Part shown: in pieces, positions 16,979 through 25,839 of the stretch
Position numbering within the stretch: position 1 is the first letter of the stretch
How the letters are laid out: every line of letters begins with the position of its first letter
Notes under the pieces: model-generated
What the model was told of the DNA's origin: nothing
Database searches by the model: none
Seen by the model: the letters and a program-made list of their open reading frames with translations, nothing else
Translations under genes and position numbers: made by a program
Assembly: GCF_001570565.1 (NCBI RefSeq)
Contig: NZ_BBXE01000030.1
Location: 62,001 to 126,000, forward strand
Direction of reading: 5' to 3'
Source: Herbidospora yilanensis
Lineage (GTDB): Bacteria > Actinomycetota > Actinomycetes > Streptosporangiales > Streptosporangiaceae
Length of the DNA stretch: 64,000 nt

Positions 16979-18463
16979 ATGCCCCAACTCGTCGACCTGG
17001 CGGGCCACGTCTTCGCGGTCAACCTGACCGGTTCGATGCCCGTCGAGCCCGTGCCCGGCGGGCTGGTCCTGCCGCCGGGCCGGGTGGCGGTCCTGCACGG
17101 CCTCGCCGACGCCCTGTTCTACCGGCACGGCCAGAACTCGTGGAGCCCCTGCGGCTGGCGCCGCCTCAGCGAGCCCCCGCTGCGGATCGCCAACCCCGAA
17201 CGCCGCCTGACCGCCGACGACACCGTCTGGGACGACCCGGCCCGCCACCACTCCTCGGCCGTGGCCGCCCTCCAGGGGCCCGACGGGAACGTGCTCCTGC
17301 TGGGCTCGCTCGGACTGGGCACCCCCCGGCTGGCCGCCGACCACGACACCCTCGCCGGGTGGTGCGAGGAGGACGGCGCGCCGTGGTTCCTGGCGTACGG
17401 GCCAGAGAGGGAGGTCTTCGCCTCCTACACCCGGGAGCTGGCCGGGCGGCTGGGCGGCAGCGACCGGCGGGCGGGGAACGTCTGGTGCACCTGGTACGCC
17501 TACTACGAGGGCATCACCGAGGAGCAGCTCGGCAAGGACATCGCCGGGCTGGCCGGGCTGCCCTACGACGTCGTGCAGGTCGACGACGGGTGGCAGCGCG
17601 TCGTGGGGGACTGGGAGCCCAACGACAAGTTCCCCTCGGGCATGGCCGCGCTGGCCGGGCGGATCAGCGCGGCGGGGATGCGGCCGGGGTTGTGGCTGGC
17701 GCCCTTCATCGTGCTGCCCGGGGCCGAGCCGGACCCCGGCTTCCTGCTGCGCGACGCCGCGGGGAACCCGGTCGAGGCAGGGCACAACTGGGGGGCCGCC
17801 TACTGGGCGCTCGACCTCACCCATCCCGGTGTCCAGGAGCACCTGCGGGCCCTGATCCACCGGGTGGTGCACGAGTGGGGCTTCACCTATCTCAAGCTCG
17901 ACTTCATCAACGCGGGCGCGGTCCCCGGGGTCCGGCACTCGGGGGCGGCGCGGGAGCGGGCCTACCGCGACGGGCTGCGGCTGATCCGGGAGGCGGCCGG
18001 GCCGGACGTCTACCTGCTCGGCAGCGGTGGCCTGCTGCTGCCCTCGCTCGGCCTCGTCGACGGCATGCGCAGCGGCCCCGACGTCGCCCCCATGTGGGCC
18101 AACTACGCCACCGACGACCCTTCCGACGCGATGGCCTACAACGCCGTCGTGAACACCCTCCACCGCCTGTGGCACGCGCCGCTGCTCCAGGTCGACCCCG
18201 ACGTCGTCTACTTCCGCAGCCGCCTGAACCTGCTGACCGACACCCAGATGGCGTGGTTGCAGGACCTCGCCGCGATCTGCGGCTTCCGCGCGGTCTCCGA
18301 CCCGCCCTCGTGGCTCAACCCCGCCGAGCTGGAACGCCTCCGCGCCTATCTGACCGACCGGCCGGAGATCGTCCAGACCGGCCGCTACCGGTTCACCGTC
18401 GACGGCCGCGAGGTCGACTTCACCGGCGCGCTGAGCCCCGGCCAGCAGTACCCGATCTCGTGA
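16979..18463 (+). CDS. GH36-like alpha-galactosidase
   Basis: The 494-residue protein belongs to the GH36/GH27 clan D alpha-galactosidases. It contains WCTWYAYYEG at ~169, VDDGWQ at 201, the nucleophile motif YLKLDF with Asp308, and VDGMRSGPDV around 360-369, which supplies the acid/base Asp. It lacks a signal peptide, so it hydrolyses imported alpha-galactosides in the cytoplasm. The ATG at 16979 has GGAGAG upstream. It is shorter than classic ~700-residue GH36 enzymes because the N-terminal beta-supersandwich is reduced. It follows the binding-protein gene and precedes the ROK regulator, supporting a galactoside role for the locus. Confidence 0.87.
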   Translation: MPQLVDLAGHVFAVNLTGSMPVEPVPGGLVLPPGRVAVLHGLADALFYRHGQNSWSPCGWRRLSEPPLRIANPERRLTADDTVWDDPARHHSSAVAALQGPDGNVLLLGSLGLGTPRLAADHDTLAGWCEEDGAPWFLAYGPEREVFASYTRELAGRLGGSDRRAGNVWCTWYAYYEGITEEQLGKDIAGLAGLPYDVVQVDDGWQRVVGDWEPNDKFPSGMAALAGRISAAGMRPGLWLAPFIVLPGAEPDPGFLLRDAAGNPVEAGHNWGAAYWALDLTHPGVQEHLRALIHRVVHEWGFTYLKLDFINAGAVPGVRHSGAARERAYRDGLRLIREAAGPDVYLLGSGGLLLPSLGLVDGMRSGPDVAPMWANYATDDPSDAMAYNAVVNTLHRLWHAPLLQVDPDVVYFRSRLNLLTDTQMAWLQDLAAICGFRAVSDPPSWLNPAELERLRAYLTDRPEIVQTGRYRFTVDGREVDFTGALSPGQQYPIS

Positions 18464-18475
18464 GGCGACCGGTAG

Positions 18476-18500
18476 AATTACGCTTTCTCAAAGCATAATT
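18476..18500. promoter_or_regulatory. palindromic operator candidate upstream of ROK gene
   Basis: Arms AATTACGCTTT (18476-18486) and AAAGCATAATT (18490-18500) are complementary at 10 of 11 positions around CTC. The site lies directly before the AGGGGG ribosome site of the ROK gene, ideal for autoregulation. The right half CATAATTA resembles CATCATTA in the 45-bp blocks. Confidence 0.7.
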
Positions 18501-18508
18501 AGGGGGCA

Positions 18509-19663
18509 GTGGTGGTGGACGCGGCCGGAGCCGATGTCAGCAGGCTCCGCGAGCTCAACTCGCTCAGCATCGTCCGGGCGATGCGGGGCCAGCCACCCGC
18601 CACCGTCACCGAACTGGCGGGCCGCACCGGCCTGTCGCGTCCGGGCACCGACGTCGTCGTGCGCGGCCTGGTGACCGACGGATGGGTGAAGGTGGTCGAG
18701 CCCGACGGCAGCACCGTCGGCCGCCCGGCCCGCCGCTACCGCTTCAACGCCGACGCCGGGCACGTCTTCGGGGTCGACATCGGCGCGCACAAGATACTCG
18801 TGCTGCTGTCGAACCTCGAAGGGGAGGTGCTGCGCAGCCGCCGCCTGCCGGTTGACCCCGACGCCGGGCCGTCCGAGCGGCTCGCGGCCGTCGACGCCGC
18901 CCTCACCGACTGCCTGACCGAGGCCGGGCTGGAGCCCGACCAGATCTGGGCGATCACGGTGGGGGTGACGGGCCCGGTCGACGCGTCGGGCCGGACCTCC
19001 CTGTTCACCCCGCTGCCCGGCTGGGCGAGCGTCTCCCCGGCCGACCACCTGGCGGCCCGGTTCGGCTGCCCGATCTCGGTCGAGAACGACTGCAAGCTGG
19101 CCGCCGTGGCCGAACGCTGGCAGGGCGCCGCGCAGGACGCCGACGACATCGTCTACCTGCAGGCGGGCATGCGCATCGGCGCCGGCCTCATCATCGACGG
19201 CACCCTGCGGCGGGGCTTCGGGGGCGCGGCCGGCGAGATCGGCGCGCTGAAGACGCTCCGCTGGTTGTCGGCCCCCTCCCGCCTGGAGAACTGCCCCGGC
19301 ATGCCCGCCGACGTCCACCCGAACGACAAGGCGGCCTGGGTCTTCGAACGCGCCCGCGAAGGCGACCGCGAGGCCCGGACCGCGCTGCGCCGCTACGTGA
19401 AGGACCTCGCGGTCGGCGCGGCGGCGCTGGTGCTGACGCTCGACCCGCAGGTCGTGGTGCTCGGCGGCGGCTACTCGCGGTCGGCCGACCTGATCATCGA
19501 CCCGCTCCTGCACGAACTGGAACGGTTGTGCCTGCGTGTCCCCGAGGTGAGGGCGTCGAACCTGGGCGCCGACAGCGTGGCGCTCGGGGCGCTGCGCATC
19601 GCGCTCGACCAGATCGACGCCCAGCTCTTCGCCGACGGAATGCCCGCGCCCCTCGGACGGTGA
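18509..19663 (+). CDS. ROK-family transcriptional regulator
   Basis: The 384-residue protein has an N-terminal winged helix (TVTELAGRTGLSRPGTDVVV, about 30-50) fused to a ROK sugar-kinase-like domain with DIGAHKILV at ~91, GVTGPVDASG and GGAAGEIGAL. The zinc-binding Cys cluster that normally follows GExG in ROK proteins is missing (it reads LKTLRWLSAPSRLENC), so it may differ in sugar sensing. Three consecutive GTG codons (18509, 18512, 18515) can start translation; those at 18512/18515 have better spacing from AGGGGG. Its position next to the alpha-galactosidase and the palindrome upstream make it the likely regulator of the locus. Confidence 0.88.
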   Translation: MVVDAAGADVSRLRELNSLSIVRAMRGQPPATVTELAGRTGLSRPGTDVVVRGLVTDGWVKVVEPDGSTVGRPARRYRFNADAGHVFGVDIGAHKILVLLSNLEGEVLRSRRLPVDPDAGPSERLAAVDAALTDCLTEAGLEPDQIWAITVGVTGPVDASGRTSLFTPLPGWASVSPADHLAARFGCPISVENDCKLAAVAERWQGAAQDADDIVYLQAGMRIGAGLIIDGTLRRGFGGAAGEIGALKTLRWLSAPSRLENCPGMPADVHPNDKAAWVFERAREGDREARTALRRYVKDLAVGAAALVLTLDPQVVVLGGGYSRSADLIIDPLLHELERLCLRVPEVRASNLGADSVALGALRIALDQIDAQLFADGMPAPLGR

Positions 19664-20060
19664 CTCATGTGGTGAGCCGGCGGTGTGATTCGCCGTCGCC
19701 CGGCCCGGCACCGGCCTGCTCATCGGCGCCGGGCCGAGCTTGCCGGCCGTCGGCAGACCATGGTGGTAGAGGCGAAACGCTCGTCCGCACAGCTCGATGC
19801 GCCCTTGAACGTCGAGGTTGAGCGGGTCTCTCAGGTCCAATTCGCGCGGGCGTGTATTGACGCTGGTGAAGAGGAAGCTGCCTGGCATGGGAACGATACG
19901 GACAAAGGTCTTCAGCTTGATTCGGATGGGTCGGCTGGGGAATCGGAGTGCCATGTCACACATCCAGTACGAGGTGATGTCAAAGCCGTAACCTGATCTT
20001 GTCTGTTATGAGGGTTTTCAAAGAGATTTGGGGTAATTCCCCTGTCTCTGGAGGCTCTTC
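19664..20060. other. 397-bp intergenic region without a convincing gene
   Basis: The region separates the ROK gene from the S15 peptidase gene. The stretch 19740-19963 has lower GC than its surroundings. It has a minus-strand frame with protein-like composition (for example FVRIVPMPGSFLFTSVN) that continues as shadow sequence into the ROK gene, so it may be a gene remnant. CTGGAGG before the GTG at 20061 is the ribosome site of the next gene. No strong hairpin was seen. Confidence 0.5.
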
Positions 20061-21995
20061 GTGCCACCGTTGCGAGCCGCCCTCGTCGCCGTCGGACTGG
20101 TCGTGGCCATCGCCACCCCCGTCCAGGCGAGTGCCGCCCCCGCCATTTCCGTGGAGAACGGGCGCACCCAGCCCGCCTTCTCCTACGCCGACGCCATCCG
20201 CGAATCGGTCCTCGTCGAGTCGACCGTCGACAGCGACTCGGACGGGGTGCTCGACCGCGTGCGGGTCGACATCATCCGTCCCAAGGAGTCGGGCCCCGGC
20301 CTCAAGGTCGCCTCGATCATCGACGAGAGCCCCTACTACGACAACTCCGGCCGCGGCAACGAGGCGGAGCGCAAGGTCTACGACGCGAACGGGAACATCG
20401 TGAAGTTCCCGCTCTGGTACGACAACTACTTCGTGCCGCGCGGCTACGCCTTCCTCGCCGTCGACATGATCGGCACCACCAAGTCGACCGGCTGCCCCGA
20501 CGTCGGCGGCAAGGCCGACATCCTGGGCGGCAAGGCCGTCATCGACTGGCTGAACGGCCGCGCCACCGCCACGAAGCTCGACGGCGTCACCCCGGCCGTC
20601 GCCGACTGGAGCACCGGCAAGGCCGGCATGATCGGCAAGTCCTACGACGGCACGCTGGCCAACGGCGTCGCCGCGACCGGTGTCGAGGGCCTGGAGACCA
20701 TCGTCCCGATCTCGGCGATCAGCTCCTGGTACAAGTACCAGCGCATGAACGGCGTGATCTACAACTTCAACTACCAGTCGTACCTGGCCAACGTCGTCGA
20801 CACCGACCCGGACGCCAAGTGCGCCGCGGTGCGCGCCTACGCCGACGCCAACGACGGCGACGACACCGGCAACTACAACGCCTACTGGGCCGAGCGCGAC
20901 TACATCGCGGGCAGCCTCGCCGACGTCTCCAAGGTCAAGGCCTCGGTCTTCGTCGTGCACACCGTCAACGACCTGAACGTCAAGCCGGACAACTTCTCCG
21001 TCTGGTGGGACGCGCTGGCCAAGAACGGCGTGCCGCGCAAGATCTGGGTCGGCCAGACCCAGCACGTCGACCCGTTCGACTTCGAGGGCCAGCGCGACCG
21101 CTGGGTCGACACCCTGCACGCCTGGTTCGACTACTGGCTCGTCGGCGTCAGCAACGACGTCATGAAGCAGCCGCGCGCCGACGTGCAGACCGGCCGGACC
21201 GACTGGATCAAGCTGCGCGACTGGCCCGAGCCCGCCGCCCAGAACCACCTGTTCCGCCCCGCCGCCGACGGCACCCTCGGCCTGGTCCAGGCGCAGAACG
21301 GCGAGACCGCGACCTTCACCGACGTCCGCCAGTCGGAGAACACCATGGTCGCCAACATCACCACCCCGGCCGCCGGCCGCGTCGCCTTCACCACCAGCGA
21401 GTTGTCCAAGGACATCCGGATGTCCGGCACGCCCGAGATCAGCCTCCAGGTGAAGCTCGACAAGCCGACCAGCAACCTGACCGCGCTCCTCGTCGACTTC
21501 GGCACCGACACCCGCATCAACTGGCGCAGCAACCAGGGCATCAGGAACCTGACCACGCAGAGCTGCTACGGCGAGTCGACCGCCGCCGACGACGGCTGCT
21601 ACTTCGACGTCGAGACCAACATGACGACCGCCGCCCTGGAGATCGTCGCCCGCGGCTGGATCGACGTGCAGAACCGCGACTCGATCAGCGCCTCGAACCC
21701 GCTCGCCGTGGGCTCGTACGGCGAGGTCAAGTGGCTGACCCTGCCGCAGGACTACACCTTCAAGGCCGGGCACCGCATCGGCCTGGTCCTCGCCGGCACC
21801 GACTCCACCTACAGCGGCGAACCGGCCACCGGCGCCAAGGTCACCGTGGACCTCCAGCGCAGCCGCGTCCGCATCCCGCTCGTCCTGGCTCCCGGTGAGA
21901 CCATCACCGAGACCGACGTCCGCGCCCGCCGCGCCGCTCCGTGGGTCGCCCCCGCCGAGCCCGAGTGGCCGGCTCCGGAGTACCGCTTCTGGTAA
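20061..21995 (+). CDS. secreted S15 family X-Pro dipeptidyl-peptidase/CocE-like hydrolase
   Basis: The 644-residue protein has a signal peptide (PLRAALVAVGLVVAIATPVQASA), a catalytic alpha/beta-hydrolase domain with GKSYDG (nucleophile Ser194), VHTVNDLNV (Asp about 304) and QTQHVDPF (His about 343), and a C-terminal jelly-roll domain (from about 430). This is the layout of the S15/CocE-NonD family, which removes X-Pro dipeptides or cleaves small esters. Secretion suggests scavenging of peptides outside the cell. The GTG start follows CTGGAGG. A strong hairpin terminator lies 33 bases past the stop codon, so the gene is probably monocistronic. Confidence 0.9.
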   Translation: MPPLRAALVAVGLVVAIATPVQASAAPAISVENGRTQPAFSYADAIRESVLVESTVDSDSDGVLDRVRVDIIRPKESGPGLKVASIIDESPYYDNSGRGNEAERKVYDANGNIVKFPLWYDNYFVPRGYAFLAVDMIGTTKSTGCPDVGGKADILGGKAVIDWLNGRATATKLDGVTPAVADWSTGKAGMIGKSYDGTLANGVAATGVEGLETIVPISAISSWYKYQRMNGVIYNFNYQSYLANVVDTDPDAKCAAVRAYADANDGDDTGNYNAYWAERDYIAGSLADVSKVKASVFVVHTVNDLNVKPDNFSVWWDALAKNGVPRKIWVGQTQHVDPFDFEGQRDRWVDTLHAWFDYWLVGVSNDVMKQPRADVQTGRTDWIKLRDWPEPAAQNHLFRPAADGTLGLVQAQNGETATFTDVRQSENTMVANITTPAAGRVAFTTSELSKDIRMSGTPEISLQVKLDKPTSNLTALLVDFGTDTRINWRSNQGIRNLTTQSCYGESTAADDGCYFDVETNMTTAALEIVARGWIDVQNRDSISASNPLAVGSYGEVKWLTLPQDYTFKAGHRIGLVLAGTDSTYSGEPATGAKVTVDLQRSRVRIPLVLAPGETITETDVRARRAAPWVAPAEPEWPAPEYRFW

Positions 21996-22018
21996 ACCGC
22001 ACTTTTGGTAAACCGCAC
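21987..22018. repeat. 16-bp tandem duplication at the S15 stop codon
   Basis: TTCTGGTAAACCGCAC is followed by TTTTGGTAAACCGCAC. The first copy contains the TAA stop. It differs at one of 16 positions and looks like slippage. Confidence 0.8.
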
Positions 22019-22028
22019 CGAACCGGGG

Positions 22029-22059
22029 ACGGCCCGGCGGCTCCGCGCCGCCGGGCCGT
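22029..22059 (+). terminator. rho-independent-type hairpin after S15 peptidase gene
   Basis: Thirteen-base perfect arms (ACGGCCCGGCGGC and its complement) enclose a TCCGC loop, followed by TCCTCGTCTC. The U-tract is weak, as is normal in actinomycetes. Confidence 0.85.
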
Positions 22060-22160
22060 TCCTCGTCTCGCCTGCTCGCTCACTGTTCGCCGGACATTCG
22101 CCTTCCCGTCAGGAAGGTCCACCAGGCTCTTGGCACGTTCCCCTCGGAAGTGAGCACACA

Positions 22161-25139
22161 TTGCGTAAGAGCTGGCGGCGGACCGTCGCATTAGTCATCC
22201 CGTTCCTGACCGCGGTCCCCTTGCCGGTGACCCAGGCGTGGGCGGCCGACCCGGTCCCCTCGATCACGGTGAACGAGGTCGAGTCGAACGGCGGCGTCCC
22301 CGGCGACTGGATCGAGCTGACCAACACGGGCGCCACCCCGGTCGACATCGGCGGCTGGAAGATCAAGGACAGCGAGGACGACCACGTCCTCACCGTCCCC
22401 GCCGGCACCACGGTCGCCCCGGGCGGCTTCGTCGCGCTGGAGACCGAGCCGGCGTACGGCCTCGGCGGCGGCGACTCCGTGCGGGTGTTCCTGGCCGACG
22501 GCGTCACCCTGGTCGACACCTACACCTGGGCCGCGCACGCGCCCATCACCTGGGGCCGCTGCCCCGACGGCACCGGCGCGTTCGCCGCGACGGTCGCCCC
22601 GACCAAGGGCGCGGCCAACGACTGCGGCACCCCCTCGGCGTTCGTGAAGATCAACGAGATCGAGTCCAACGGCGGCACCCCGGGCGACTGGGTCGAGCTC
22701 GTCAACGTCGGCCCGATCCCGGTGAACATCGGCGGCTGGCTCGTCAAGGACAACGACGACACGCACGTGCTCACCGTCCCGGCCGGCACCACCATCGCCC
22801 CGGGCGCGTTCCTGGCGATCGACACCGAGGTGGCCTACGGCCTCGGCGGCGCCGACTCGGTGCGCGTCTTCCTGCCCGACGGCACCACGCTCGTCGACTC
22901 CCACACCTGGACCGCCCACGCCGCGGTCACCTACGCCCGCTGCCCCAACGGCACCGGCGTGTTCACCGACAGCACGGCGGCGACCAAGGGCGCCGCCAAC
23001 ACCTGCGGCACGCCGGCCTCCACGGTCAAGCTCAACGAGGTCGAGTCGAACGGCGGCACCCCGGGCGACTGGGTCGAGCTGGCCAACACCGGCGCCGCGC
23101 CGGTCGACGTGTCGGGCTGGATCGTCAAGGACAACGACGACACCCACATCCACACGATCCCGGCGGGCAGCACGATCGCCCCGGGCGGCTTCCTGCCCGT
23201 GGACGTCGAGCTCTCCTACGGCCTGGGCGCCGCCGACTCCGCGCGGCTCTACTCGGCCGACGGCCTGACCCTCCTCGACTCCCACACCTGGACCGCGCAC
23301 GCCACCGCCACCTACGGCCGCTGCCCCGACGGCACCGGCGTGTTCACCGACACCACCGCCGCCACCAAGGGCGCGGCCAACGCGTGCGGCCCCACCACGC
23401 CGACCGGCACCCCGTGGCCCGGCGGCGTCGACGTCGCGACGGCCGACGCCGCGGGCGTGCTCGGCGGCAACATGAGCGGCCTGTACTACCAGCCCTCCGG
23501 CGACGCCGGTCCCGGCTCGTTGTGGGCGGTCAAGAACGGGCCCGGCACCCTCTACCGGCTGGAGAAGAAGGGCGCGGTCTGGACGCCCGCCGAGACCCAC
23601 CCGCTGAAGTTCCCGACCGGCCTCGGCGACCCCGACGCCGAGGGCGTCACGGTGACCCCGGCCGGGGTGTTCGTCTCGACCGAGCGGGACAACGGCGTCA
23701 GCGGCGTCAGCCGCCCCGCCGTCCTCCGGTTCGACCCGGCCGGCGGGGACACCACCCTGACCGCCACCAAGGAGTGGGTGCTCACCGCCGACCTCCCCGT
23801 GGTCGGCGCCAACGCCGGGCTCGAGGCCATCACGTGGGTGCCCGACTCCTACCTGACCGCCGAGGGCTTCGTCGACGAGCGCACCGGGGCGGCGTACCGG
23901 CCGGGTGACTATCCGAACCACGGCGACGGGCTGTTCCTCGTCGGCGTCGAGGGCACCGGCGGCGTGTACGCCTACGCCCTCGACCAGAACGGGGCCGCGT
24001 TCACGCGGGTCGCCACCGTCGCCAGCGGCTTCCCCGGCGTCATGGAGCTCTCCTACGACCCCGAACTCCAGAAGCTCTGGGTCGTCTGCGACGACACCTG
24101 CCAGGGCCGCACCGCGCTGTTCGACGTGAACGCCACCGGGAGGTTCGCCGCCACGGTCGTGTACGACCGCCCGTCCGGCATGCCGAACCTCAACAACGAG
24201 GGCTTCACCCCGGCCGCGCGCGCCGAGTGCGCCGCCGGCCGCAAGCCGGTCTTCTGGACCGACGACGGCAACACCGGCGGCCACGCGCTGCGCACCGGCA
24301 CGATCGACTGCACCGCCCTCGACCTGGACGCCGACGACGACGGCATCGACGACGGGATCGACCCGAAGAAGGACGACCCCGCCAACGAGACCTTCTCCGA
24401 CGGCCGCACCTCGGGCCGGATCCTCGCCCGCGAGGGCCGTGCCGTGACCGTCTCGGACACCGCCGCCCCGGCCGGCGTCCTGGTCACCGTCGGCGCGGGC
24501 GACCAGCCGGCGCAGGTGCGGCTCACCGGCGTGTTCGGCTCGGTCGCGCTGACCGAGGGCGCCTACCGGATCACCGGCACCGGCAAGACCTACACGGTCT
24601 CCACCCTGACCGGCGAGTCCGTTGTGAAGGTGACCGTCAACGGCACCCCCGTCACGCTGACCGCCGGCGCGGGCGGCTCGGTCACCCTGACCGAGGTTCC
24701 CGGCAACGGCACCGTCGCCGGGATCGCCGGCATCGAGCACACCGGTGACGTCACTCTCAGGGCGTCCGGCCTCCCGGCCGGGACCTGCGGCGACATCGTG
24801 GTCCGCAACGTCGTCGTGGCCACCGCCGGCGCGGCGTCGGTGTCCGGCACGAGCGCCAACGACCTGATCATCGGCCGCTCGGCCGACGACGTCATCACCG
24901 GCAACGGCGGCGACGACTGCGTCGTCGGCCAGGGCGGCGCCGACACGATCACCACCGCCGACGGCGACGACCGCGTCGACGCCGGCAACGGCGACAACGT
25001 GGTGAACGCGGGCGGCGGCGACGACTGGATCCAGGGCGGCAACGACGCCGACACCGTCGACTGCGGCGCGGGCGCCGACGTGGCGCGTCCGCTGCGCGGC
25101 GCGAACGTCAACGTCGAGGGCCGCTGCGAGACCTTCTGA
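22161..25139 (+). CDS. large secreted protein: three lamin-tail domains, esterase/phytase-like propeller, RTX-like repeats
   Basis: The predicted 992-residue protein starts at TTG 22161 with a signal peptide (SWRRTVALVIPFLTAVPLPVTQAWA). Three lamin-tail-type domains follow at about 34-155, 161-285 and 288-410, each with NExESNGGxPGDWxEL and a W/KDxDDxHxLTVPAG-type strand. A domain resembling secreted esterase/phytase-like propellers spans about 420-720 (WTDDGNTGGHAL near its end), then a DxDxDxDD calcium-type loop and glycine/aspartate nonapeptide-like repeats (GGDDCVVGQGGADTI) at about 895-977. Lamin-tail domains often anchor secreted nucleases or phosphatases. A longer frame starts upstream, but only TTG 22161 gives a clean signal peptide, with GGAAG ten bases before it. 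The substrate is unknown. Confidence 0.82.
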   Translation: MRKSWRRTVALVIPFLTAVPLPVTQAWAADPVPSITVNEVESNGGVPGDWIELTNTGATPVDIGGWKIKDSEDDHVLTVPAGTTVAPGGFVALETEPAYGLGGGDSVRVFLADGVTLVDTYTWAAHAPITWGRCPDGTGAFAATVAPTKGAANDCGTPSAFVKINEIESNGGTPGDWVELVNVGPIPVNIGGWLVKDNDDTHVLTVPAGTTIAPGAFLAIDTEVAYGLGGADSVRVFLPDGTTLVDSHTWTAHAAVTYARCPNGTGVFTDSTAATKGAANTCGTPASTVKLNEVESNGGTPGDWVELANTGAAPVDVSGWIVKDNDDTHIHTIPAGSTIAPGGFLPVDVELSYGLGAADSARLYSADGLTLLDSHTWTAHATATYGRCPDGTGVFTDTTAATKGAANACGPTTPTGTPWPGGVDVATADAAGVLGGNMSGLYYQPSGDAGPGSLWAVKNGPGTLYRLEKKGAVWTPAETHPLKFPTGLGDPDAEGVTVTPAGVFVSTERDNGVSGVSRPAVLRFDPAGGDTTLTATKEWVLTADLPVVGANAGLEAITWVPDSYLTAEGFVDERTGAAYRPGDYPNHGDGLFLVGVEGTGGVYAYALDQNGAAFTRVATVASGFPGVMELSYDPELQKLWVVCDDTCQGRTALFDVNATGRFAATVVYDRPSGMPNLNNEGFTPAARAECAAGRKPVFWTDDGNTGGHALRTGTIDCTALDLDADDDGIDDGIDPKKDDPANETFSDGRTSGRILAREGRAVTVSDTAAPAGVLVTVGAGDQPAQVRLTGVFGSVALTEGAYRITGTGKTYTVSTLTGESVVKVTVNGTPVTLTAGAGGSVTLTEVPGNGTVAGIAGIEHTGDVTLRASGLPAGTCGDIVVRNVVVATAGAASVSGTSANDLIIGRSADDVITGNGGDDCVVGQGGADTITTADGDDRVDAGNGDNVVNAGGGDDWIQGGNDADTVDCGAGADVARPLRGANVNVEGRCETF

Positions 25140-25154
25140 CCGGTTCCCCCCCAC

Positions 25155-25189
25155 GAGCCCGTGGCCCCCTTCGCGGGGGTCGCGGGCTC
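25155..25189 (+). terminator. hairpin after lamin-tail protein gene
   Basis: Two-part stem: GAGCCCG with CGGGCTC outside and GCCCCC with GGGGGT inside, loop TTCGC. It lies 16 bases beyond the TGA. Confidence 0.8.
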
Positions 25190-25332
25190 AGCCGTTCGCG
25201 GCGATGACGGGAACTCTTGCGTGGGAGACGTTCCAGGGAACCGCTTGTCGCGTGTCACAAGTGAGCTCCGGGCGGTGCTCTACCAATGTGAACGTCGTAC
25301 AGGAGAACGTGCTGGTCGGGAGGGGCGTCGCC

Positions 25333-25839
25333 GTGGGGTCCGATCCGCCGGTCCGGGCCGACCTGGAGCAGGTGTTCCGGGCCGCCTACCCGCGCGTCGT
25401 CGCGGTGGCCGCCCGCGTGCTCGGGTCGCGCGACGAGGCCGAGGACGTCGCCCAAGAGGTCTTCCTCGCGTTCGGCCGCTCCGCGGTGCCCGCCGGGGAG
25501 GCCACCGGCTGGTTGTCGGTCGCCGCCGCGCACACCGCGCTGAACCACCTCCGGTCGGGCCGCAGGAGAAGCGCCCGGGAGGAGAACGCCACCGGCGAGA
25601 CCGTCGCCCCCGACGTCGCCGACGCCGTCGTCACCAGGGACGAACGCCGCCGTGTGCGCGAGGCCCTCGCGCGGCTGCCGCGCCGCCAGGCCGTCGCCCT
25701 GGTCCTGCGGCACAGCGGCCTCAGCTACGCCGAGGTCGCCGCCGCCCTCGACCTCTCTCCCGGCAGCGTCGGCACGATCGTGCGACGGGCCGAGTCCGCT
25801 CTGCGCAAGGAGTTGAACCGTCATGCGCCATCCGACTGA
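25333..25839 (+). CDS. ECF-type RNA polymerase sigma factor
   Basis: The 168-residue protein has sigma region 2 (about 10-75, with DEAEDVAQEVFLAFG) and region 4 (about 105-160, LPRRQAVALVLRHSGLSYAEVAAALDLSPGSVGTIVRRA). The GTG at 25333 is preceded by GGGAGGGG at seven bases and fits the family's start; the longer frame to 25204 adds non-conserved sequence. Its end overlaps the anti-sigma gene by 17 bases, and both lead into an ABC exporter, so the sigma factor probably drives its own operon. The inducing signal is unknown. Confidence 0.9.
   Translation: MGSDPPVRADLEQVFRAAYPRVVAVAARVLGSRDEAEDVAQEVFLAFGRSAVPAGEATGWLSVAAAHTALNHLRSGRRRSAREENATGETVAPDVADAVVTRDERRRVREALARLPRRQAVALVLRHSGLSYAEVAAALDLSPGSVGTIVRRAESALRKELNRHAPSD

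Noticed and set aside
19685-19996. 103-residue plus-strand frame in the intergenic region
   Set aside because: No ribosome site, no recognisable motif and low-complexity composition.
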